Notes under the pieces: generated by a model
Database searches by the model: none
Seen by the model: the letters and a program-made list of their open reading frames with translations, nothing else
What the model was told of the DNA's origin: nothing
Part shown: positions 8,824-17,273 of the stretch, piece after piece
Layout of the letters: each line of letters begins with the position of its first letter
Numbering within the stretch: position 1 is the stretch's first letter
DNA from: Streptomyces sp. XM4193
GTDB lineage: Bacteria; Actinomycetota; Actinomycetes; Streptomycetales; Streptomycetaceae
Direction of reading: 5' to 3'
DNA: 64,000 nucleotides
Assembly: GCF_023072595.1 (NCBI RefSeq)
Contig: NZ_JALLGK010000002.1
Span: 1 to 64,000, forward strand
Position numbers and translations under genes: made by a program

Positions 8824-9756
8824 GTGAACTCGATGGAGGACGCCCAGGTGCGCGCGAACGACTTCGCCGGCTGGGTGCAGAACAACTGGGAGGGCTGGCT
8901 CGCGGCCGGTCTGCGCATCGCGCTCATCGTGGTGATCGCGCTGGTGCTGAAGACGGTCGTCCGCCGTACGATCACCCGTCTCGTCGCCCGGATGAACCGC
9001 TCCGCCGACAACGCGGGGAACACGCTCGGCGGTCTGCTGGTCAACGCCGAGCGCCGGCGTCAGCGCTCGGAGGCGATCGGCTCCATCCTGCGCAGCGTCT
9101 CCGCCTTCCTCATCCTCGGCACGGCCGCGCTCACCGTGCTGTCGGTCTTCGAGATCAGCCTGGGTCCGCTGCTGGCCAGTGCGGGCGTGGCCGGTGTCGC
9201 GCTCGGCTTCGGCGCGCGCAATCTGGTCACCGACGTGCTGACCGGAATGTTCATCCTGCTGGAGGACCAGTACGGCGTCGGCGACCGGATCGACGCGGGT
9301 GAGGCCACCGGCGTCGTTCTGGAGATCGGGCTGCGGGTGACCAAGCTCCGCGGCGACGACGGCGAGGTCTGGTACGTCCGCAACGGCGAGATCCGGCGGG
9401 TCGGAAACCTCAGCCAGGGCTGGTCGACCGCAGCCGTCGACGTGGAGGTGGGCGCGGGGGAGCAGCTGGAGAAGGTGCGCGAGACGATCGAGTCCGCCGG
9501 CCGCGATTTCGCCGCCTCCCCGCCGTGGGACGAGAAGCTCTGGGACCGGGTCGAGGTGCTCGGGCTGGAGTCGGTCACCCTCGACTCCATGGTCGTCCGG
9601 GTCTCGGCGAAGGTCATGCCGGGCCAGGTCAAGCCGGTCGAGCGGGAGCTGCGCTGGCGCATCAAGCACGCGCTGGACGCGCAGGGCGTACGCGTGGTGG
9701 ACGGCGAGGCGGTGCGGCTGCGCAAGCTGGTCGACGAGAGCGCGGACGGCCGCTGA
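8824..9756 (+). CDS. Small-conductance mechanosensitive channel (MscS family)
   Basis: A 310-residue inner-membrane channel that opens under membrane tension to release solutes. Three hydrophobic segments are visible: about residues 19-40, 88-112 and the pore-lining third helix near 114-150 with the small-residue pattern LLASAGVAGVALGFG, followed by NLVTDVLTGMFILLEDQYGVGD. The typical beta domain and C-terminal mixed domain complete the protein. The start is GTG 8824 (ATG 8833 is also possible). A TAGGGT six bases upstream suggests a leaderless transcript. Nothing around it points to a specialised role. Confidence 0.9.
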   Translation: MNSMEDAQVRANDFAGWVQNNWEGWLAAGLRIALIVVIALVLKTVVRRTITRLVARMNRSADNAGNTLGGLLVNAERRRQRSEAIGSILRSVSAFLILGTAALTVLSVFEISLGPLLASAGVAGVALGFGARNLVTDVLTGMFILLEDQYGVGDRIDAGEATGVVLEIGLRVTKLRGDDGEVWYVRNGEIRRVGNLSQGWSTAAVDVEVGAGEQLEKVRETIESAGRDFAASPPWDEKLWDRVEVLGLESVTLDSMVVRVSAKVMPGQVKPVERELRWRIKHALDAQGVRVVDGEAVRLRKLVDESADGR

Positions 9757-9956
9757 GCGTGCGGCGGCCACGGCTGCCCGGCAGGGGTCGGCCCGGCCGC
9801 TGGGCGCAGGAGACGGCCGCTCGGCGGCACAGCCCGGACAAGGTCTAGACAACTGGGGCCCGGATGCGGTGCGGTGGGCTCTGTGTACGGCGCGAGACCA
9901 CGGCCCGGCTCGACAGCGGCGGGCGCGCTCCGTACCCGGACGGGAGCCAAGTACCC

Positions 9957-11240
9957 ATGAAACTCGCGGTGGTGGGCGGCGGGTCCACCTACACCCCGGA
10001 ACTGATCGACGGCTTCGCCAGGCTGCGCGGCACTCTGCCGATCAGCGAGCTCGTCCTCACCGACCCGCACGAGGAGCGACTGGAGCTCGTCGGTGGACTG
10101 GCCCGGCGCATCTTCGCCCGCCAGGACCACCCCGGAGTCATCCGCACCACCACCGACCTGGACGCCGCGGTGGCCGATGCCGACGCCGTGCTCCTCCAAC
10201 TCCGCGTCGGCGGCCAGGCCGCACGGCAGCAGGACGAGAGCTGGCCGCTGGAGTGCGGCTGCGTCGGGCAGGAGACGACGGGCGCGGGCGGGCTCGCCAA
10301 GGCGCTGCGCACCGTACCGGTGGTGCTGGACATCGCCGAGCGGGTCCGGCGGGCCAACCCGGACGCCTGGATCATCGACTTCACCAACCCCGTCGGCATC
10401 GTCACCAGGGCGCTGCTGGAGGAGGGGCACAAGGCCGTCGGGCTGTGCAACGTCGCGATCGGCCTCCAGCGCAAGTTCGCCGGGCTGCTCGGTGTCGGCC
10501 CCGAGAGGCTCCGGCTCGCGCACTACGGACTCAACCATCTGACCTGGGAGTTCGGCGTAGAGCTCGCCCCGGAGGACGGCGGCGCCGGCGGCCGGGACGT
10601 ACTGCCCGAGCTGCTGGCCGCGCACGGCGAGTGGCTGGCCGAGGACCTTCGGCTGCCCAGGCCGCTGCTGGACCGTCTGGGCGTCGTCCCCTCCTACTAT
10701 CTGCGCTACTTCTACTCCCACGACGCGGTGGTGCGCGAGCTGCACGACAAGCCCTCCCGGGCGGCCGAAGTCGCCGCCATGGAGGCCGAGTTGCTGCGGA
10801 TGTACGCGGACCCCGAGCTGGACGAGAAGCCCGAACTGCTCGCCAAGCGCGGCGGTGCGTTCTACTCCGAGGCCGCGGTCGCACTGGCCGCCTCGCTGCT
10901 CGGCACCCAGGACGGTGGCGCCGGTGTGCAGGTCGTCAACGTGCGCAACAACGGCACCCTTCCCTTTCTGCCCGACGACGCCGTCGTCGAGGTCCCGGCC
11001 GAGGTGTCCGCGCGCGGCGTCGTCCCGCTGCCCGCGCCGGACATCGACCCGCTGTACGCGGGGCTGATCAGCTCCGTCACGGCGTACGAGCACCTGGCGC
11101 TGGACGCCGCGCTGCGCGGCGGGCGCGACCGGGTCTTCGCCGCGCTGCTCTCCCATCCGCTGATCGGCCAGTACGACCGTGCCGAGACCCTGACCGACCG
11201 GCTGCTCGCGCACAACAAGGAGCACCTGCCGTGGCTGTGA
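9957..11240 (+). CDS. 6-phospho-beta-glucosidase-like glycosidase (GH4)
   Basis: A 427-residue family GH4 enzyme. These cytosolic glycosidases use NAD+ and Mn2+ to cleave glycosides, usually phosphorylated ones, by an oxidation-elimination route. Visible features are the N-terminal dinucleotide-binding loop VGGGSTYTPELI, the family motif NPVGIVT, the metal-ligand cysteine in LCNVAIG and the metal-ligand histidine in GLNHLTWEF. The ATG at 9957 starts directly at the Rossmann strand, the normal GH4 beginning, so the longer upstream frame is rejected. The next gene overlaps it and encodes a sugar kinase, so the pair probably acts on one sugar. No PTS or ABC sugar transporter lies beside them, and the substrate is unknown. 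Confidence 0.88.
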   Translation: MKLAVVGGGSTYTPELIDGFARLRGTLPISELVLTDPHEERLELVGGLARRIFARQDHPGVIRTTTDLDAAVADADAVLLQLRVGGQAARQQDESWPLECGCVGQETTGAGGLAKALRTVPVVLDIAERVRRANPDAWIIDFTNPVGIVTRALLEEGHKAVGLCNVAIGLQRKFAGLLGVGPERLRLAHYGLNHLTWEFGVELAPEDGGAGGRDVLPELLAAHGEWLAEDLRLPRPLLDRLGVVPSYYLRYFYSHDAVVRELHDKPSRAAEVAAMEAELLRMYADPELDEKPELLAKRGGAFYSEAAVALAASLLGTQDGGAGVQVVNVRNNGTLPFLPDDAVVEVPAEVSARGVVPLPAPDIDPLYAGLISSVTAYEHLALDAALRGGRDRVFAALLSHPLIGQYDRAETLTDRLLAHNKEHLPWL

Positions 11241-12352
11241 GCGATCGGCCGTCGGCGTCGGCCTCCGGGTCCGGTCGACCGGCGGCCTCCGAGTCGGTCG
11301 CCCCGCGGGCAGCGGCACCGGCCGTGCTCGCGCTGGACGCGGGCAACACCAAGACCGACGCCGCCGTGATTGCCGCGGACGGGACGCTGCTCGCGGGCGC
11401 CCGCGGCGGCGGGTTCCGTCCGCAGGCCGTCGGCACGGAGGCCGCCGTCGACGTGCTCCAGGGCATCGTGGAACGCGCCCTGGCCGACGCCGGCCGGCCC
11501 ACGGTCGCGGGAGTGACCGCCTGCCTGGCCAACGCCGACCTGCCGCAGGAGGAGGTCGCGCTGCGCGACGCCCTGGCGGAACGCGGTTGGGGCGCGCGTA
11601 CGGAGGTCGCCAACGACACCTTCGCGATCCTGCGCGCCGGGCTGGACGACGACGGCCGCCCGCCGCAGGGCGTCGCCGTCGTCTGCGGCGCCGGCATCAA
11701 CTGCGCGGGGCAGCGCGCCGACGGCACGGTCCACCGTTTCGCGGCGCTCGGTGCCCTCTCCGGCGACTGGGGCGGAGGCGGCGGACTCGCCGACTCCGCG
11801 ATCTGGCACGCCGCCCGCGCCGAGGACGGCCGGGGCGCGGACACCGAGCTCGCCCGCGCCCTGCCCGCGCACTACGGCCTGACCACGATGGCCGAGCTGA
11901 TCGCCGCCTTCCACCTCGGCGCCCTCGGCGCCGGGCGGCGGCACGAGGCGACGCCGGTGCTCTTCGACGTCGCGGCGCGGGGCGACCGGATCGCCCGCGG
12001 GATCGTGCTGCGCCAGGTCGAGGAGCTGGTCGCGCTGGTGACGGTGACGCTGGAAAGGTTGGAGCTGGGCGGGGTGCCCACTCCGGTGCTGCTCGGCGGC
12101 AGCGTCGTCGCCGCGCGCCATCCGCTCCTGCACGACGCGCTGTTGGAGCGGCTCGCCGAGCGTGCCCCGCACGCCGCGGTCCGGGTCGTCACCGCACCTC
12201 CGGTGCTCGGCGCCGGGTTGCTCGCCCTGGACGCGGCGGGCGCCGGGACCGCCGCGCTCGGCCGGCTGCGGGCCGCGTACGAGGACACCGCCTCCGGCGG
12301 CACCGCGTCCGGGAACGCCGTGGCGGGTGCGGGGGTGGGAAGCGGGGCGTGA
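11231..12352 (+). CDS. BadF/BcrA-type sugar kinase (N-acetylglucosamine kinase-like)
   Basis: A 373-residue kinase of the ASKHA superfamily, closest to N-acetylglucosamine kinases. The N-terminal phosphate-binding loop is LALDAGNTKTDAAV, the second phosphate loop is VVCGAGINCAG, and LGALSGDWGGGGGLAD matches the conserved glycine-rich stretch of this family. A C-terminal adenosine-binding region (TPVLLGGSVVAARHP) is also present. The chosen GTG 11231 has AAGGAG eight bases upstream and overlaps the GH4 stop by 10 nt; GTG 11237 (GTGA overlap) is the alternative. The tail after about residue 345 is Ala/Gly/Ser-rich and probably disordered. It likely phosphorylates the sugar released, or to be cleaved, by the GH4 partner. 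Confidence 0.82.
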   Translation: MAVSDRPSASASGSGRPAASESVAPRAAAPAVLALDAGNTKTDAAVIAADGTLLAGARGGGFRPQAVGTEAAVDVLQGIVERALADAGRPTVAGVTACLANADLPQEEVALRDALAERGWGARTEVANDTFAILRAGLDDDGRPPQGVAVVCGAGINCAGQRADGTVHRFAALGALSGDWGGGGGLADSAIWHAARAEDGRGADTELARALPAHYGLTTMAELIAAFHLGALGAGRRHEATPVLFDVAARGDRIARGIVLRQVEELVALVTVTLERLELGGVPTPVLLGGSVVAARHPLLHDALLERLAERAPHAAVRVVTAPPVLGAGLLALDAAGAGTAALGRLRAAYEDTASGGTASGNAVAGAGVGSGA

Positions 12353-12441
12353 AGCGGCCTCGTCGGTCGCGCCCGGGGCGGTGTCGTTCCGCCGCGTCCC
12401 GGGCGCGCGCAGTCGCCCCAATCCGGCGTCGCCGTCCGGCA

Positions 12442-12473
12442 GTTGACTTCAACCGAAGTTGAACTTCTAGCGT
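12442..12473 (+). promoter_or_regulatory. Palindromic operator and promoter of the MarR gene
   Basis: A -35 TTGACT (12443-12448) and a -10 TAGCGT (12468-12473) are 19 bp apart. The spacer holds overlapping dyads: TTCAAC-CGAA-GTTGAA (12448-12463), GAAGTT-G-AACTTC (12455-12467) and GTTGA-CT-TCAAC (12442-12453). Autoregulation by the MarR protein is the simplest reading. The 19-bp spacing with an internal dyad is also the hallmark of MerR/SoxR-type promoters. Confidence 0.7.
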
Positions 12474-12536
12474 GGAAACCCACCGAGTCACCGCGGCCCC
12501 GCAGTGCGGGAGAGCCGCAGATCGAGAGGGGCGACC

Positions 12537-13121
12537 ATGAACGCCGTCAACACCGGGGCCGTCGCCGGGGGATTCCCCGTCAAGCCCGCGGCGGGCTCCG
12601 GGGAGGGCTCCGCCGGCCGCCGCTCCGCGGGCGCCGAAGGGGAGTTCACCGAGACCTTCTCCGATGCCGAGCTGCTGAGTCAGCCCATGGGCTACTGGAG
12701 CGGGGCCGCCTCCGCGGCCATCGTCGCCCGGATCAACGGAGCCGTCGGGCGGTTCGGTCTCGCCCAGCGCAACTGGTGGGTCCTCTATCGGGCCGGCGCC
12801 GAGGGCGCGGTGGAGCGAGGAGGTCTCACGCGCGAGGAGATCGTGCGGGTGATCGCCGAGAGCCGCCCGTTCCTCGACGACGCCGTGCTCGGCCCGGCGG
12901 TCGACGAGGTCGTGGCCGCCGGACTGCTGGAGGAGGTCGAGGGCCGGCTGGTGCCCACCGCCCGCGGCGGCGAGCTGCGCACGAAGCTGATGGACGAGGT
13001 CGTCCCGGCGACTCTCGCCGAAGCCCGGGCGGGCGTCAGTGACGAGGAGTACGTGCTCACCCTGCGGGTGCTGCGGCGCATGATCGCCAATACGGGCGGT
13101 GACACCTCCTTCACTCCGTGA
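12537..13121 (+). CDS. MarR-family transcriptional regulator
   Basis: A 194-residue winged-helix regulator. After a disordered Gly/Ala/Glu-rich N-terminus of about 40 residues, the MarR fold spans about 50-190: dimerisation helix, the helix-turn-helix around LTREEIVRVIAESRPFLDD, and the wing and second half LLEEVEGRLVPTARGGELR with the pattern (L-x-P-T-x-x-G) usual in the family. The ATG at 12537 follows GAGAGGGG at good distance. A strong palindromic operator sits at its own promoter, so it probably represses itself. A perfect hairpin ends the unit at 13198-13230. The inducing ligand and other targets are unknown; the next gene codes for a repeat protein of unknown role. Confidence 0.82.
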   Translation: MNAVNTGAVAGGFPVKPAAGSGEGSAGRRSAGAEGEFTETFSDAELLSQPMGYWSGAASAAIVARINGAVGRFGLAQRNWWVLYRAGAEGAVERGGLTREEIVRVIAESRPFLDDAVLGPAVDEVVAAGLLEEVEGRLVPTARGGELRTKLMDEVVPATLAEARAGVSDEEYVLTLRVLRRMIANTGGDTSFTP

Positions 13122-13478
13122 CTGGCCGGTTCCTTTCCGCGGGGGTACGGCCGGGCGTTCTTTCACCTTCCGTCGCCGGACGACTCCGTTCCGGGTGGCG
13201 CAACCCCCTGTTCTGTCAAGGGGGTTGCGCACGGTGACCGTCCGGTGCTGTTGGGTGGGCAGGAGGTCGATGGTCGAAGCACGTAAAATCTTCGCGTGGA
13301 AGCGCTGTTTTCCGAACGCTCCGACGGTTCTCGGCGGCTCGAACCGGCAATTCGCCGCCGGGGAGGGAGTTGTGACGTATGACACCTTCCGGTCCCGATA
13401 TTCGCCGGATCGCGGATGACCGGGTGAGCATTGGGTAGTCAGCTCTTGTCCTGCACTGTCAACGAACGGAGGCCCGCC
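13122..13478. other. Intergenic between MarR gene and LTSEP-repeat gene
   Basis: This 357-bp gap holds the hairpin at 13198-13230 and an unusually AT-rich TAAAAT at 13284-13289 that could be a -10. GATATT near 13397 is another candidate. No convincing -35 accompanies either. No coding frame is supported. Confidence 0.5.
13198..13230 (+). terminator. Perfect 12-bp hairpin after MarR gene
   Basis: Arms GCGCAACCCCCT / AGGGGGTTGCGC with a 9-nt loop, 77 nt after the MarR stop. No U-tract follows. Confidence 0.65.
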
Positions 13479-13781
13479 GTGGCCGCGTCCGCCGAACTCC
13501 TCGTCTCCACCGTCGTTCCGCTGCCGAAACAGGCCGGCAAGGCCGAGGACGGCGACCCCTCCAAACGCCTGCTCGCCGAGCTTCTCCCCAGCTACGACTC
13601 CGGCCTGGAGGGCACCTCCTCCGGCGACTGGGTCGACGCACCCCTCACCTCCGAGCCGCCGCTCGCCGACGAGGCACCGCTGACCAGCGAGTCGCCCATC
13701 GCCGAGCTTCCGCTCACCAGCGAGCCGACCGGCGCCGCCCTCTACTCCGACGGGCGCGGCAGCATGGACGCCGCCTACTGA
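13479..13781 (+). CDS. Small protein with C-terminal PLTSE repeats, unknown function
   Basis: A 100-residue acidic protein that I do not recognise. The GTG at 13479 has GGAGG six bases upstream; upstream in-frame starts lack support. The N-terminal half (LLVSTVVPLPKQAG, then KRLLAELLPSYDSG) could be helical. The second half holds three copies of a PLTSE(P/S) unit near residues 64-86 (APLTSEPP, APLTSESP, LPLTSEPT), and the C-terminus is YSDGRGSMDAAY. The copies use different codons for the same residues (Ser as TCC or AGC, Pro as CCC or CCG), so the repeat is conserved as protein. There are no Cys, no membrane segment and no signal peptide. It could be a RiPP precursor, a secreted-complex partner or a regulator; no modifying enzyme is nearby. 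A strong terminator follows. Confidence 0.7.
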   Translation: MAASAELLVSTVVPLPKQAGKAEDGDPSKRLLAELLPSYDSGLEGTSSGDWVDAPLTSEPPLADEAPLTSESPIAELPLTSEPTGAALYSDGRGSMDAAY

Positions 13782-13831
13782 GACAGCAGGCGCCGCCCGT
13801 CCGCGTACGCGCCGCTGCTCCTCCGCTCTTC

Positions 13832-13869
13832 GCGACCACCACGTCCGCAGCTCCGGACGCGGTGGTCGC
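13832..13869 (+). terminator. 16-bp hairpin after LTSEP-repeat gene
   Basis: Arms GCGACCACCACGTCCG and CGGACGCGGTGGTCGC, one mismatch in 16, loop of 6 nt, 50 nt after the stop codon. Confidence 0.75.
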
Positions 13870-14062
13870 AGTTGTCTGCGCGCCTCCCGTCCGCGGACTC
13901 CCCGCCTCTCTCCCGCAGACGCCCCGCCTCCCGCCCGCCGGCGCCCCGCCCGGCGTCCGCCGGTGCGCGGCTTCTCCGGCGCCTGCCGCGGGCGCCGCCG
14001 CTCCGCCCGAACGACGCCCGTCCCAGGGGTACCCCGGCGGTGCGGCGCCCAGGGGCGTTCGC

Positions 14063-14068
14063 TAGTTT
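14063..14068 (+). promoter_or_regulatory. -10 element (TAGTTT), probable leaderless mRNA
   Basis: TAGTTT lies exactly 6 nt before GTG 14075 and no Shine-Dalgarno precedes the start, the usual arrangement of leaderless actinobacterial genes. Confidence 0.55.
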
Positions 14069-14074
14069 GGAACC

Positions 14075-14308
14075 GTGGTCAACAAGAATGCTGTGCGAGC
14101 CGGAGCCGTCACCGTCGGTACGACGCTGATGCTGCTGATGTCTTCCCCCACCGCCCTGGCCGCCAGGCCGGACGACGGCGACGACCCGGGTGCCGGGCTG
14201 AGCATCGCCGAGACGGTCGGCCTGTTCGTCGTGGCCCCCGTGCTGCTCTTCCTGCTGATCGCGGGCCTCACCATGCTCGGTGACAAGTCCCGCAAGAAGA
14301 CCGGCTGA
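14075..14308 (+). CDS. Small secreted or membrane protein, unknown function
   Basis: A 77-residue protein. A signal-like segment (residues about 8-29, VRAGAVTVGTTLMLLM then PTALAA) ends in a plausible cleavage site after ALA-A. A short acidic stretch (DDGDDPGAG) follows, then one membrane helix (GLFVVAPVLLFLLIAGLTML) and a basic cytosolic tail (DKSRKKTG). If the signal is cleaved, it is a type I single-pass protein; if not, it spans twice with a short external loop. Small proteins of this layout are common in Streptomyces, but I know no function. The mRNA is probably leaderless. It is not in an operon with its neighbours. Confidence 0.75.
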   Translation: MVNKNAVRAGAVTVGTTLMLLMSSPTALAARPDDGDDPGAGLSIAETVGLFVVAPVLLFLLIAGLTMLGDKSRKKTG

Positions 14309-14687
14309 CCGCACACTCCCGCCGACGCCGCCGGCCGGTCCCGGCCGGCAGTGCGCGGCCGTCGCCGACCGACACCAGGGGCGGCTGATCGGCCGCTCCG
14401 CCGCGTACGCCGGTCGGCCACGCAGCCGTCGCCGGTTTCCGGTGTCCCGGTCGCCCGCACAGGTCATCCCTCGCGCGCCCCGCAGACCTCACGGTCCGCG
14501 TCGGCGCGCGTTGTGCTGCCCACCCGTCCGTCGTCCGCCCGTCCGCTGCCCGCTGCCGCCCTGAAGCAGGTCGCAGTCCGGGCCGGCGCTCGGCCGTGTC
14601 CGCCCGGTGCCGCGCCCGGAACGCGACGGGCGCGGCACCGGCCGGAACTCCGACCCGTACCGCGCCCGTCGCTCACCGGACTCGCGG
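14309..14687. other. Intergenic between small membrane protein and pepN
   Basis: This 379-bp gap between convergent genes holds a GC hairpin GCCGGCCGG/CCGGCCGGC near 14329-14349. I see no other feature and no supported gene. Confidence 0.5.
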
Positions 14688-17273
14688 TCAGCCGCCGTTG
14701 GCGGCCGCGGCGTCGGCGGCCTGTGCCTTCAGCGCCCGCTCCACACCGGCCCTCGACTCGGTGACCAGCCTGCGCAGCCCCGCGTTGGCCTCGCCCTGGG
14801 CGCGCAGCCACTCGTCCGTCGCCTCCAGCGTGCTCGGCGACACCTGGACGGTCGGGTAGAGCCCCACCGCGATCTGCTGGGCCATCTCGTGGCTGCGCGA
14901 CTCCCAGACTCCGCGCAGCGACTCGAAGTACCGGTCCGCGTACGGCGCCAGCAGTTCGCGCTGGTCGGTCTGGACGAAGCCGCCGATCACCGCCTCCTGG
15001 AGCGAGTTGGGCAGCTTGTCGGAGTCCACGACCTGCGCCCAGGCCTCGGCCTTGGCCTCGGCGGTGGGACGTGCGGCCTTCGCGGTCGCGGCGTGCAGCT
15101 CACCCGCCGAGGTCGGGTCCCGCTCCAGTTCGGCGGCGATCGCCGCGTCGTCGGCGCGTCCGGTCGCCGCGAGCCGGATCAGGAGCGTCCACCGCAGGTC
15201 GGTGTCGACCGCCAGGCCGTCGAGGTTCTCGCTGCCGTCGAGCAGGCCGGCGAGCAGGCCGAGCTGCTCGTCGGTGCGTGCCGTCGCCGACAGCGCCCGG
15301 GCCCAGGCCAGCTGGTGGTCGCTGCCGGGGGAGGCCGCGCGCAGCTGGTCGAGCGCCACCGCGCTCCAGCGGGCCAGGCCCTCCTCGCGCCACTCCGGCG
15401 CCGCGTACAGGTCGAGTGCGAGCTTGACCTGCCGCAGCAGGGTCTGCACCACACCGATGTCGGTCTCCTTGGCGATACCGGAGATCACCAGCTCCAGGTA
15501 GTCCCGGGTGGCGAGTTCGCCGTCCCGGGTCATGTCCCAGGCGGACGCCCAGCACAGCGCGCGCGGCAGGGACTCGGCGAAGTCGCCGAGGTGCTCGGTG
15601 ACCACTGCCAACGAATCCGCGTCCAGGCGGACCTTGGCGTACGAGAGGTCGTCGTCGTTGAGCAGTACGACCGCGGGGCGGGCGCGGCCCACCAGCTGCG
15701 GCACCTCGGTGGACTCGCCGTCCACGTCCAGCTCGATCCGGTCGGTGCGCACCAGGCTGCCGTCCCGGAGCTCGTAGAGGCCCACGGCGATGCGGTGCGG
15801 GCGCAGCGTCGGGGTGCCCTTGGCGCCCTCGGGCAGCGCGGGCGCCTCCTGCTGGACCGTGAAGGAGGTGATGGTGCCGTCCGCGGCGGTCTCGATCCGG
15901 GGCCGCAGCACGTTGATGCCGGCGGTCTCCAGCCACGCCTTGGACCAGGCCGACAGATCGCGGCCGGAGGTCTCCTCCAGCGCGACCAGCAGGTCGTTCA
16001 GCCGGGTGTTGCCCCAGGCGTGCCGCTTGAAGTAGGTCTGCACGCCGCGGAAGAACTCGTCCGTGCCGACGTAGGCCACCAGCTGCTTGAGCACCGAGGC
16101 GCCCTTGGCGTAGGTGATGCCGTCGAAGTTGACCAGCACATCGTCCAGATCGCGGATCTCGGCCATGATCGGGTGTGTGGAGGGCAGTTGGTCCTGCCGG
16201 TAGGCCCAGGTCTTCATCTGGTTGGCGAAGCTGGTCCAGGCGTCCGGCCAGCGGCTGCCGGGTGCGTACGCCTGGCAGGCGATGGAGGTGTAGGTGGCGA
16301 ACGACTCGTTCAGCCACAGGTCGTTCCACCACTCCATGGTGACCAGATCGCCGAACCACATGTGCGCCAGCTCGTGCAGGATGGTCTCGGCGCGCACCTC
16401 GTAGGCGGCGTCGGTCACCTTGGACCGGAAGACGTACTGGTCGCGGATGGTCACCGCGCCCGCGTTCTCCATGGCGCCCGCGTTGAACTCGGGGACGAAG
16501 AGCTGGTCGTACTTCTCGAAGGGGTAGGGGAAGTCGAACTTCTCCTCGAACCAGTCGAAGCCCTGCCGGGTGACGTCGAAGATCGCCTCGGAGTCCAGGA
16601 ACTCGGCGAGCGAGGGACGGCAGTAGATCGCCAGCGGCACGCTGCGTCCGCTGCCGTCGGACGCCTCCCAGCTGCTGTGCACCGAGTGGTACGGGCCGAG
16701 GATCAGTGCGGTGATGTAGCTGGAGATCCGCGGGGTGGGCGCGAAGGACCAGACGCGGTCGACCGGTTCGGGCGTCGGCGAGTTGGAGATCACCGTCCAG
16801 CCCTCGGGCGCGGTGACGGTGAAGCGGAACGTCGCCTTGAGGTCGGGCTGCTCGAAGTTGGCGAAGACCCGGCGGGCGTCCGGCACCTCGAACTGGGTGT
16901 ACAGATAAGCCTGCTGGTCCACCGGGTCGACGAACCGGTGCAGCCCCTCGCCCGTGTTGGTGTACGCGCAGTCGGCCACGACCGTCAGCTCGTTGGGCCC
17001 CGCCTGCACGGACGGCAGCGCGATCCGGGAGTCGGCGAAGACGGTGTCCGCGTCCAGCGTCGCTCCGTTGAGCACGACCTCGCGCACCGAGGGCGCGACC
17101 AGGTCGATGAAAGTGTCGGCGCTCTCGCTGGCCTCGAACCGGACCCGCGTCACCGAGCGGAACGTGCCGCCCTCCTGCGCGCCGGAGAGGTCCAGCTCGA
17201 TCTCGTACGCGTCCACGGTCAGCAACCGGGCGCGCTCGCGGGCCTCGTCGCGGGTCAGATTGGTGCCAGGCAC
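14688..17273 (-). CDS. pepN: Aminopeptidase N (first pepN paralogue)
   Basis: An 861-residue M1 zinc metallopeptidase that removes N-terminal residues from peptides in the cytosol. The substrate-anchoring GAMEN motif (NAGAMENAG) and the zinc site HELAH-x18-E (HELAHMWFGDLVTMEWWNDL, then WLNESFA) are intact. The N-terminal beta domain precedes them and the ERAP1-like helical C-terminal half follows. The GTG at 17273 (VPGTNLTRDEARERA) was chosen because it matches the start of the second paralogue and has GGAG upstream. A paralogue of the same length lies 3.4 kb away on the same strand. Confidence 0.93.
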   Translation of the reverse strand: MPGTNLTRDEARERARLLTVDAYEIELDLSGAQEGGTFRSVTRVRFEASESADTFIDLVAPSVREVVLNGATLDADTVFADSRIALPSVQAGPNELTVVADCAYTNTGEGLHRFVDPVDQQAYLYTQFEVPDARRVFANFEQPDLKATFRFTVTAPEGWTVISNSPTPEPVDRVWSFAPTPRISSYITALILGPYHSVHSSWEASDGSGRSVPLAIYCRPSLAEFLDSEAIFDVTRQGFDWFEEKFDFPYPFEKYDQLFVPEFNAGAMENAGAVTIRDQYVFRSKVTDAAYEVRAETILHELAHMWFGDLVTMEWWNDLWLNESFATYTSIACQAYAPGSRWPDAWTSFANQMKTWAYRQDQLPSTHPIMAEIRDLDDVLVNFDGITYAKGASVLKQLVAYVGTDEFFRGVQTYFKRHAWGNTRLNDLLVALEETSGRDLSAWSKAWLETAGINVLRPRIETAADGTITSFTVQQEAPALPEGAKGTPTLRPHRIAVGLYELRDGSLVRTDRIELDVDGESTEVPQLVGRARPAVVLLNDDDLSYAKVRLDADSLAVVTEHLGDFAESLPRALCWASAWDMTRDGELATRDYLELVISGIAKETDIGVVQTLLRQVKLALDLYAAPEWREEGLARWSAVALDQLRAASPGSDHQLAWARALSATARTDEQLGLLAGLLDGSENLDGLAVDTDLRWTLLIRLAATGRADDAAIAAELERDPTSAGELHAATAKAARPTAEAKAEAWAQVVDSDKLPNSLQEAVIGGFVQTDQRELLAPYADRYFESLRGVWESRSHEMAQQIAVGLYPTVQVSPSTLEATDEWLRAQGEANAGLRRLVTESRAGVERALKAQAADAAAANGG

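Noticed and set aside
13479..13781. Firm call as a RiPP precursor
   Set aside because: The repeat pattern is suggestive, but no modification enzyme, protease or exporter gene is in the vicinity.
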